From an uncultured Curvibacter sp. (GTDB lineage Bacteria > Pseudomonadota > Gammaproteobacteria > Burkholderiales > Burkholderiaceae): a DNA stretch of 9,535 nucleotides. Position 1 is the first letter of the stretch. Each line of letters begins with the position of its first letter. This document shows, in pieces, positions 3,761-9,535 of this stretch. A program made the translations under genes and the position numbers. Under the pieces are notes generated by a model that saw only the letters and a list, made by a program, of their open reading frames with translations, was not told where the DNA came from and made no database searches. The DNA lies in contig CAMLNH010000081.1 of the NCBI GenBank assembly GCA_946481355.1, positions 1-9,535 on the forward strand, in the 5' to 3' direction.

Positions 3761-6649
3761 TCAGCCCAGCATCACTTCCGCCGCCCCGAAGCCCTGTGTC
3801 TTGGCCGGCTTGCCGCCACGGCGGATCGAGACCGCGCAGTACTTGAACTCCGGGATCTTGGCAACGGGATCAAATGCCGCGTTCGTGATCAGGTTCGCCG
3901 CTGCCTCGTAGTAGGCAAAGGGAATGAAGACCGCGCCGCGCGGCGTACCGTCGTCCTGGCGCAGGTGGATGGCCACCTGGCCGCGGCGCGAGGCCACGGT
4001 GATCACGTCGCCGGGCTGCAGGCCCAGGTCCGCCATGTCTGCACCGCACATGGACGCGGTGGCAATAGGCTCGATCGCGTCGAGCACGCCCGAGCGGCGC
4101 GTCATGCTGCCCGTGTGCCAGTGCTCGAGCTGGCGGCCCGTGATCAGCACGAAGGGGAACTCGGCGTCAGGCCGTTCGTTGGCCGGGATGATGTCGGCGG
4201 GCACCAGCTTGACCTTGCCGTCCTTGGTGTCGAACTTGTCCACGAAAACGATGGGCTGGCCCGGATCGTCCGCACTCAGGCAGGGATAGGTCACGCTGGA
4301 CTCCTTCTGCAGACGGTCCCAGGTGATGCCCGAGATGGCCGTGTGCATGGCCTGGCGCATCTCCTCATAGACCTCGGCCACGCCGGCGTGCTCGCCGCGG
4401 TAGTTCCAGTTCAGGCCCATGCGCTGGGCGATCTGCTGGATGATCCAGAGGTCGGGCTTGGCCTCGCCCGGGGGCGTGACGGCCTGCTTGCCCAGCTGCA
4501 CCATGCGGTCGGTGTTGCTCACGGTGCCGGTCTTCTCGGGCCAGGCCGTGGCGGGCAGGATCACGTCGGCCAGCCAGGCAGTCTCGGTCATGAAGATGTC
4601 CTGCACGACCAGGTGCTTGAGCTCGGCCAGGGCATGGCGAGCGTGGTTCAGGTCCGGGTCGCTCATGGCGGGGTTCTCACCCTCGACATACATGCCGTGG
4701 ATCTTGTGCGGATCGCTGTCGTCCACTAGGGCTTTGTGCATGATTTCCACCACGGTGTAGCCGGGCTTGTCGTCCAGCTTCGTGCCCCAGAACTTCTCGA
4801 ACCACTGGTGCACTTCCTTGTTGTCCACACGCTGGTAGTTCGGGAACATCATGGGGATCAGGCCGGCGTCGCTGGCGCCCTGCACATTGTTCTGGCCGCG
4901 CAGCGGGTGCAGGCCGGAACCGGGCTTGCCGATCTGGCCCGTCACCGCGCAGAGGGCGATCAGGCAACGGGCGTTGTCCGTGCCGTGCACGTGCTGGCTC
5001 ACACCCATGCCCCAGAGGATCATCGAGGCCTTGGACTTGGCGAACTCACGCGCCACCTCGCGCAACTGTTGCGCGGGAATACCGCAAATGGGCTCCATGG
5101 CCTCAGGGCTGTAGCCCTGAACGTTCTTCTTGAGCGCTTCGAAGTTGCTCGTGCGGCTCTTGAGAAACTCCTTGTCTGCGAGGCCCTCCTCGATCACCGT
5201 GTAGATCATGGCGTTGAGCATGGCCACATCGGTATCGGGCTTGAACTGCAGGGTCTGCCAGGCGTGCTTGCCGATGTCGGTGATACGCGGATCTGCCAGC
5301 ACGATCTTGGTGCCCTTCTTGGCCGCGTTCTTGAACCAAGTGGCGGCCACCGGGTGGTTGGCCGTGGGGTTGGAGCCGATCAGCATGATCAGGCCCGAAT
5401 GCTCCACGTCGTTCACCTGGTTGGACACGGCGCCCGAGCCCACGCCTTCGAGCAGGGCGGCCACGCTGGAGGCATGGCACAACCGCGTGCAGTGGTCCAC
5501 GTTGTTGCTGCCAAAGCCCGTACGCACCAGCTTCTGGAACAGGTAGGCCTCTTCGTTGCTGCCCTTGGCTGAGCCGAAGCCGGCCAGGGCCTTCTTGCCG
5601 TATTTGTCACGCAGGCCTTTGAGCCCGCCGCCAGCCAGGTCCAGCGCCTCTTCCCACGTCGCTTCGCGGAACATGGTGGAGATGATCGAAGGATCATCGC
5701 TCATCTGGCGGTTGAGCTCGTCGATGGCCTCCGGGTCCTTGGGCACGCCAGCCTTGCGGATCAGCGGCTTGGTCAGACGCTGCGGGTTGTGCGCATAGTC
5801 GAAGCCGAAGCGGCCCTTGACGCAGAGGCGGTTGTGGTTGGCCGGGCCGTCGCGCCCGTCCACGCTGAGGATCTTGTTGTCCTTGACGTTGTAGGTGATC
5901 AGGCAGCCCACGCCGCAGAAGGGGCAGACCGAGTCGACCTTCTTGTCCACCACCTGCGAGCCGATATGGCTCTTGGGCATGAGAGCACCCGTCGGGCAGG
6001 CCTGCACGCATTCGCCGCAGGCCACGCAAGTGCTGTCGCCCATGGCGTCGCCCAGGTCGAACACGATCTCGCTGTGGCTGCCGCGCAGGGCGTAGCCGAT
6101 CACGTCGTTCACCTGCTCTTCGCGGCAGGCACGCACGCAACGATTGCACTGGATGCAGGCGTCCAGGTTCACGGCCATGGCCGGGTGCGAAATGTCGGCC
6201 TTGGGCTGCTCGCGGCGCAGGGCCTTGAGCGCGGGGCGCACGGTCACGTCCGTCTTGTCGGCCCACAGCGAGAGTTCACCGTGCTGCAGGGATTCGTCCT
6301 GCTCGTCCCACTTGTAGCCTTCGTCAGGCATGTCGGACAGCAGCATCTCGAGCACCATCTTCTGGCTCTTGACGGCACGTTCGCTTTTGGCTTGCACTTC
6401 CATGCCGGCGGTGGCGCTGCGGCAGCAGCTCGGGGCCAGCGTGCGCTCGCCCTTGATTTCGACCACGCAGGCACGGCAGTTGCCGTCGGCGCGATAGCCT
6501 TCCTTGTAGCAAAGGTGCGGGATCTCCATGCCCATGCGCTTGGCGACGGTCAGGATGGTTTCGCCTGCATAGGCCTGGGCCTTGCGGCCATCGAGCGTGA
6601 ACTCGACAACCTGGGGCATCACTTCATTCAGTTTGGCGGGTGCATTCAT
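3761..6649 (-). CDS. fdh1A: NAD-dependent formate dehydrogenase, catalytic alpha subunit (FDH1 type, Mo/W)
   Basis: A 962-residue cytoplasmic subunit that oxidises formate to CO2 at a bis-pterin molybdenum or tungsten site. An N-terminal [2Fe-2S] ferredoxin domain uses C47, C58, C61 and C75. Two [4Fe-4S] sites follow (C165/C168/C171/C175 and C208/C211/C214/C218), then the cluster next to the cofactor (C242/C245/C249/C276). The metal ligand is Cys391 with His392 (RLCHASS), and the catalytic Arg584 lies in LRGQNNVQGASD. The ligand is Cys, not Sec. The molybdopterin dinucleotide-binding domain is C-terminal (about 830-945). No Tat signal is present. The start at 6649 has GGGAG 7 bp upstream and lies 2 bp after the stop of the diaphorase gene; upstream in-frame codons are unlike the family. 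The NuoG/FdsA-style His-Cys3 site is absent between residues 77 and 164. Automatic pipelines may call it fdhF, and fdsA is the functional analogue. Metal identity cannot be read from sequence. Confidence 0.96.
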   Translation of the reverse strand: MNAPAKLNEVMPQVVEFTLDGRKAQAYAGETILTVAKRMGMEIPHLCYKEGYRADGNCRACVVEIKGERTLAPSCCRSATAGMEVQAKSERAVKSQKMVLEMLLSDMPDEGYKWDEQDESLQHGELSLWADKTDVTVRPALKALRREQPKADISHPAMAVNLDACIQCNRCVRACREEQVNDVIGYALRGSHSEIVFDLGDAMGDSTCVACGECVQACPTGALMPKSHIGSQVVDKKVDSVCPFCGVGCLITYNVKDNKILSVDGRDGPANHNRLCVKGRFGFDYAHNPQRLTKPLIRKAGVPKDPEAIDELNRQMSDDPSIISTMFREATWEEALDLAGGGLKGLRDKYGKKALAGFGSAKGSNEEAYLFQKLVRTGFGSNNVDHCTRLCHASSVAALLEGVGSGAVSNQVNDVEHSGLIMLIGSNPTANHPVAATWFKNAAKKGTKIVLADPRITDIGKHAWQTLQFKPDTDVAMLNAMIYTVIEEGLADKEFLKSRTSNFEALKKNVQGYSPEAMEPICGIPAQQLREVAREFAKSKASMILWGMGVSQHVHGTDNARCLIALCAVTGQIGKPGSGLHPLRGQNNVQGASDAGLIPMMFPNYQRVDNKEVHQWFEKFWGTKLDDKPGYTVVEIMHKALVDDSDPHKIHGMYVEGENPAMSDPDLNHARHALAELKHLVVQDIFMTETAWLADVILPATAWPEKTGTVSNTDRMVQLGKQAVTPPGEAKPDLWIIQQIAQRMGLNWNYRGEHAGVAEVYEEMRQAMHTAISGITWDRLQKESSVTYPCLSADDPGQPIVFVDKFDTKDGKVKLVPADIIPANERPDAEFPFVLITGRQLEHWHTGSMTRRSGVLDAIEPIATASMCGADMADLGLQPGDVITVASRRGQVAIHLRQDDGTPRGAVFIPFAYYEAAANLITNAAFDPVAKIPEFKYCAVSIRRGGKPAKTQGFGAAEVMLG

Positions 6650-6651
6650 CT

Positions 6652-8472
6652 TCAGGCTCCCAGTTCTTGCGGGAAATATTTCTGGACACAGCGGATGGGG
6701 TTGGGCGCGGCCTGCCCCAGGCCGCAGATGGAGGCATCCACCATCACCTGGCTCAGGTCCTCCAGCAGCTCGTTGTCCCAGCTCTCCTGCTCCATCAGCT
6801 GCACGGCCTTGGCCGTGCCCACGCGACAGGGCGTGCACTGGCCGCAGCTTTCGTGCGCGAAGAAGCGCATCATGTTCACGGCGGCCTGACGCGCCGTGTC
6901 GTGCTGGCTCAGCACGATAACCGCAGCCGAACCGATGAAACAGCCGTAGGGCTGCAAGGTGTCGAAGTCCAGCGGGATGTCGCCCATGCTGGCCGGCAGG
7001 ATGCCGCCCGAGGCGCCGCCCGGCAGATAGGCGTAGAGCTCATGGCCGTCGAGCATGCCGCCGCAGTACTGGTCGATGAGCTCGCGGATGGTGATGCCGG
7101 CCGGGGCCAGCTTGACGCCGGGGTGCTTGACGCGACCGCTGACGCTGAAAGACCGCAGGCCCTTGCGGCCGTTGGCGCCGAAGCTGCTGAACCAGCTCGC
7201 GCCCTTTTCCACGATGTCGCGCACCCAATAGAGCGTCTCGAAGTTGTGCTCCAGCGTGGGCCGACCGAACAGGCCGACCTGGGCAATGTAGGGCGGGCGC
7301 ATGCGGGGTTCACCGCGCTTGCCTTCGATGGACTCGATCATGGCGGACTCCTCGCCGCAGATGTAGGCGCCGGCACCGCGGCGCAGCTCGATCAGCGGCA
7401 GCGCGCAGGGCGGGTTGGCCTGCAGCTTGACCAGTTCGGCTTCGAGCAGGGCACGCGCGCCGTGGTATTCGTCGCGCAGATAGATATAGCAGGCGCCCAC
7501 GCCCACGGCGTAGGCGGCGACCAGGAGGCCTTCGAGGAAACGGTGCGGATCGCGCTCCAGATAGGTGCGGTCCTTGAAGGTGCCGGGTTCGCCTTCATCG
7601 ATGTTCACGGCCATCAGCTTGGGCGCGGGCTGGTCGCGCACGATGCGCCACTTGCGACCGGCCGGGAAACCGGCGCCGCCCAGGCCGCGCAGACCCGAGT
7701 CTTCCATGGCCTTGATGATGGGCTCGATCTCGCGGCTGCCATTCAGCAGCTCGGCAATCATCTGGTAGCCGCCTTTGGCCTTGTAGGCCTCGAAGCCCAC
7801 GTAATCGGGCGAGACCTGCTGCTGGCTGGGCGCGGGCGAGATCGACTTGAGCGCCAGCGCCGCCGGCTCGAAGCCGGACTTGCCGTTGGACTTGGGGTGC
7901 GTGCTGGCCGCGGCCTTGACAGCCTTGGCCACGCTCTCGGGGGTGGCATGGAGCACGGGGTTCTGGTGCACCACGGCCACGGGGGCCTGCTCGCAGCGGC
8001 CCACGCAGGGCGCGGGGATCACGCGCACCTTGGACGGATCGGAGCCCAGCGCGGTCTGCAGCTTGGCCATCAGGCTCTGGGCGCCGCCCATTTCGCAACT
8101 CAGGCCGTCGCAGACGCGCACGGTCAGACCGGGCGCAACACCATCTCCCTTGACCACCTCGAAGTGGTGGTAGAAGGTCGCGACCTCGTAGACCTCGGCC
8201 ATGGGGATGTTCATCTCCTTGGCCAGGGCCACCAGGTGCCGATCGTGCAGGCAGCGGTAGGCGTCGTTGATCTTGTGCAGGTGCTCGATCAGCAGGTCGC
8301 GACGGTGGCCGCCCTCCGGCTTCGGGCCTATCAGGGTGACGACTTCGGACAGCGACTTCTCGTCGGCCTGGCGGCCCTTGAGCTTGCTCTTGCGACGGAT
8401 GCGTTCGCGCAGGTCGTCGACCGTGGCAACGGCCACAGCCTGGATTTCGCCTTTGCGGCCTGGGTGGTTCAT
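6652..8472 (-). CDS. fdh1B: Formate dehydrogenase diaphorase subunit, fused NuoE-NuoF (gamma-beta) protein
   Basis: A 606-residue subunit that passes electrons from the alpha subunit to NAD+ through FMN. Residues 1-55 are a basic leader. Residues about 56-190 are a NuoE/FdsG-like thioredoxin-fold domain with [2Fe-2S] ligands C121, C126, C156 and C160. A linker rich in Ser, Pro and Gln (about 190-222) leads to a NuoF/FdsB-like domain with the FMN/NAD motifs GLRGLGGAGFPAGRKW (260-275), NIDEGEPGTFKDR (290-302) and GAGAYICGEESA (366-377). It ends in a [4Fe-4S] site C543/C546/C549/C583. In fds operons these are two genes; fusion is the Methylorubrum FDH1B arrangement (about 572 residues there). 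The ATG at 8472 has GAGGGA at 8484-8479, 6 bp upstream. It is the first gene of a two-gene operon and ends 2 bp before the alpha gene. No fdsC or fdsD follows. Confidence 0.95.
   Translation of the reverse strand: MNHPGRKGEIQAVAVATVDDLRERIRRKSKLKGRQADEKSLSEVVTLIGPKPEGGHRRDLLIEHLHKINDAYRCLHDRHLVALAKEMNIPMAEVYEVATFYHHFEVVKGDGVAPGLTVRVCDGLSCEMGGAQSLMAKLQTALGSDPSKVRVIPAPCVGRCEQAPVAVVHQNPVLHATPESVAKAVKAAASTHPKSNGKSGFEPAALALKSISPAPSQQQVSPDYVGFEAYKAKGGYQMIAELLNGSREIEPIIKAMEDSGLRGLGGAGFPAGRKWRIVRDQPAPKLMAVNIDEGEPGTFKDRTYLERDPHRFLEGLLVAAYAVGVGACYIYLRDEYHGARALLEAELVKLQANPPCALPLIELRRGAGAYICGEESAMIESIEGKRGEPRMRPPYIAQVGLFGRPTLEHNFETLYWVRDIVEKGASWFSSFGANGRKGLRSFSVSGRVKHPGVKLAPAGITIRELIDQYCGGMLDGHELYAYLPGGASGGILPASMGDIPLDFDTLQPYGCFIGSAAVIVLSQHDTARQAAVNMMRFFAHESCGQCTPCRVGTAKAVQLMEQESWDNELLEDLSQVMVDASICGLGQAAPNPIRCVQKYFPQELGA
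6657..6661 (-). promoter_or_regulatory. Ribosome-binding site GGGAG for the alpha subunit
   Basis: GGGAG lies 7 bp before the ATG at 6649, inside the last codons of the diaphorase gene. It fixes the start at 6649 rather than at in-frame codons farther upstream and is consistent with coupled translation of the two subunits. Confidence 0.75.
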
Positions 8473-8478
8473 GCTATG

Positions 8479-8484
8479 TCCCTC
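8479..8484 (-). promoter_or_regulatory. Ribosome-binding site GAGGGA for the fused diaphorase gene
   Basis: GAGGGA ends 6 bp before the ATG at 8472. This is the strongest Shine-Dalgarno match in the window and supports that start codon. Confidence 0.75.
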
Positions 8485-8486
8485 GA

Positions 8487-8515
8487 TTCATAACTAGGCA
8501 TGCGCGGAGTTTCAA
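8487..8515 (-). promoter_or_regulatory. Sigma-70-like promoter pattern TTGAAA-N17-TATGAA, doubtful
   Basis: On the minus strand TTGAAA (8515-8510) is followed after exactly 17 bp by TATGAA (8492-8487). The match is good, but transcription would begin near 8480, inside the ribosome-binding site, leaving a leader of only about 8 bases. A real promoter may instead lie closer to the inverted repeat, for example TTGAAT at 8563-8558 with the poor -10 GAATTT at 8540-8535, as expected of an activator-dependent promoter. Confidence 0.25.
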
Positions 8516-8549
8516 GGGCGCGCCTGCCCGGGTCAAATTCGATCGGAAC

Positions 8550-8580
8550 ATGACATCATTCAAAAAATAAATGATGCAAT
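8550..8580. promoter_or_regulatory. Inverted repeat with LysR-type operator geometry
   Basis: The arms ATGACATCATT and AATGATGCAAT are separated by 9 bp (CAAAAAATA). The inner 7 bp (CATCATT/AATGATG, 8554-8560 and 8570-8576) pair perfectly and 9 of 11 pair overall. T8559 and A8571 form a T-N11-A centred exactly on the repeat at 8565, the LysR-family recognition pattern. It lies 78-108 bp upstream of the fused diaphorase start and between that gene and a LysR gene. It is probably the site through which the regulator controls the formate dehydrogenase operon. Confidence 0.65.
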
Positions 8581-8635
8581 GCGGCAGATAACAGCAATTC
8601 TTATTAAAAGAGGCTGCCAACCCCTGTCCGGGACA

Positions 8636-9535
8636 TCAGGCGTGCAGCAAACCGCTGTGCGCCGCCGCATGGCGCAGCCAGGCCGCGTCCTGCGCCAGCG
8701 TCAGGGCCGCTTCGAGCGGGCGCGAGTGGCGCTCCTTGGTCTGCACCATGAAGCCTATGGAAGTGCGCACTTCGGGTCCGCTCAGAGGTCGGGCCTCGAG
8801 TTCGCGGTAGGCCCGCACCGCGCCCACCAGGGCACCGGGCATGATGCAGCTCACCGCCCCGCCCACGGCGCTCAGCGCCAGGGTCAGCAGGGAATTGGTC
8901 TCCAGCACGGGCCGCACCTGGGCGCCGGCTTCGGCAAAGGCACCGTCCACGATGTGGCGGTTGTACATCTCGGACGTCATCAGGCACAGCGGCAGGGCCG
9001 CGGCGTCCCGCCACGCCATGGGCTCGCCAAAGCGCATGCCCTGCTCGCCCGGCTGGGCAGCCTTGCGCACGAGGAAATAGTGTTCGGTGTACTGCGGCAC
9101 GGTGCGCAGGGCGCCGGGTCGCACGCGCTCGATGAAGCCCAGGCCCATGTCCAGCGTGAGCTCCTCCAGCCCGGACTCGATTTCCTGTGAGCTCATGGAA
9201 CGCACCACGGGCGTGATGCCCGGATGCCGCGCCTGCAGCATGGCCGCAAAGCGTGCGGCCACGGGCTCGGCTGATGGCACGACACCGATACCGAGCTTGC
9301 CCTGGGGCTGGCCACTGACACTGCTGAGATCCTGTTTGAGCAGCTGTTCCTCGCGCAGCATGCGACGCGCGCTCTCCAACAGGCGCTCGCCTTCGGGCGT
9401 GAAGCCCACGAAAGTGCGGCCGCGCCGCACGATGGGAGAGCCGAACTCCTCTTCCAGTGCGCGGATGGCGTTCGAGAGGGCCGGCTGCGTGACGAAGCAG
9501 GCCTGGGCCGCGCGGGCGAAATGCTTGTGCTCGTC
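8636..9535 (-). CDS. LysR-family transcriptional regulator (5' end outside window)
   Basis: The 299 visible codons are open to the window edge, so only about a dozen N-terminal residues are missing. The first visible residues, HFARAAQACFVTQPALSNAI, are the LysR winged helix-turn-helix, followed by RALEEEFGSPIVRRGR and FTPEGERLLE. The rest is a two-lobed effector-binding domain starting near GKLGIGVVPSAEPV; ETNSLLTLALSAVGGAVSCI is the usual second-lobe helix region. It lies on the same strand as the formate dehydrogenase operon, with a 163-bp gap that carries a LysR-type operator. Regulation of that operon, with formate or a related metabolite as effector, is inferred from position. No strong terminator separates them; a short hairpin CCTGATGTCC-CGGACAGG spans the stop codon but lacks a clean U-tract. 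Confidence 0.93.
   Translation of the reverse strand, partial: DEHKHFARAAQACFVTQPALSNAIRALEEEFGSPIVRRGRTFVGFTPEGERLLESARRMLREEQLLKQDLSSVSGQPQGKLGIGVVPSAEPVAARFAAMLQARHPGITPVVRSMSSQEIESGLEELTLDMGLGFIERVRPGALRTVPQYTEHYFLVRKAAQPGEQGMRFGEPMAWRDAAALPLCLMTSEMYNRHIVDGAFAEAGAQVRPVLETNSLLTLALSAVGGAVSCIMPGALVGAVRAYRELEARPLSGPEVRTSIGFMVQTKERHSRPLEAALTLAQDAAWLRHAAAHSGLLHA

Noticed and set aside
5477..5479. Possible selenocysteine codon at the formate dehydrogenase active site
   Set aside because: The codon is TGC (Cys391) on the minus strand, not TGA.
6650..6838. N-terminal extension of the alpha subunit to 6838
   Set aside because: These 63 codons overlap the end of the diaphorase gene in another frame and look like shadow sequence. 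The ATG at 6649 has a good ribosome-binding site and starts the [2Fe-2S] domain at the usual distance.
6640..8493. 617-codon plus-strand open frame opposite the fused diaphorase gene
   Set aside because: It is an antisense shadow. The minus-strand frame has clear NuoE and NuoF motifs, while this one is a low-information mix of Gly, Ala, His and Val typical of antisense reading in GC-rich genes.
8585..8640. Intrinsic terminator after the LysR gene
   Set aside because: The short hairpins (CCTGATGTCC/CGGACAGG and GGCAG/CTGCC) are imperfect or have long loops, and no clean stem followed by a U-tract is seen.

Overview
The window is high-GC DNA with dense same-strand operons, short intergenic gaps and long antisense open frames. 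The protein styles (a FDH1-type formate dehydrogenase, DUF3305/DUF3306 proteins, an eight-strand-type outer-membrane barrel) suggest a betaproteobacterium of the order Burkholderiales, probably Comamonadaceae. This is inferred from sequence character and remembered homologues, not from a search.

Layout from right to left, following transcription on the minus strand. (1) 9535-8636 is a LysR-family regulator whose first residues lie outside the window. (2) 8635-8473 is a 163-bp gap holding a near-perfect inverted repeat with LysR-operator geometry. (3) 8472-6652 and 6649-3761 form a two-gene operon for a cytoplasmic, NAD-linked, molybdenum- or tungsten-dependent formate dehydrogenase. Its diaphorase subunit fuses NuoE-like and NuoF-like modules, and its catalytic subunit has Cys391 as the metal ligand. 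This is the organisation of Methylorubrum extorquens FDH1, not the separate fdsG/fdsB arrangement. (4) 3737-3706 is a perfect 14-bp stem that acts as a shared terminator with the convergent gene to its left. (5) 3123-3677 (+) encodes a small secreted outer-membrane beta-barrel protein. (6) 2911-3122 is a divergent intergenic region with a perfect 17-bp palindrome. (7) 2910-2353, 2360-1740 and 1810-1 are three overlapping minus-strand genes: a DUF3305 protein, a DUF3306 protein, and a large iron-sulfur protein that runs off the left edge.

The left-hand trio is the kind of gene set usually found beside a second, respiratory-type formate dehydrogenase, so that enzyme may be encoded just beyond base 1. 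The most interesting item is the large iron-sulfur protein. Its domain order resembles heterodisulfide reductase subunit HdrA plus an MvhD/FlpD-like domain. However, its flavin-binding Rossmann segment looks degenerate, its MvhD-like segment has no cysteines, and one ferredoxin motif has His in place of Cys.

No RNA genes, insertion sequences, CRISPR arrays or integration sites were seen. No stretch longer than 212 bp lacks a gene.
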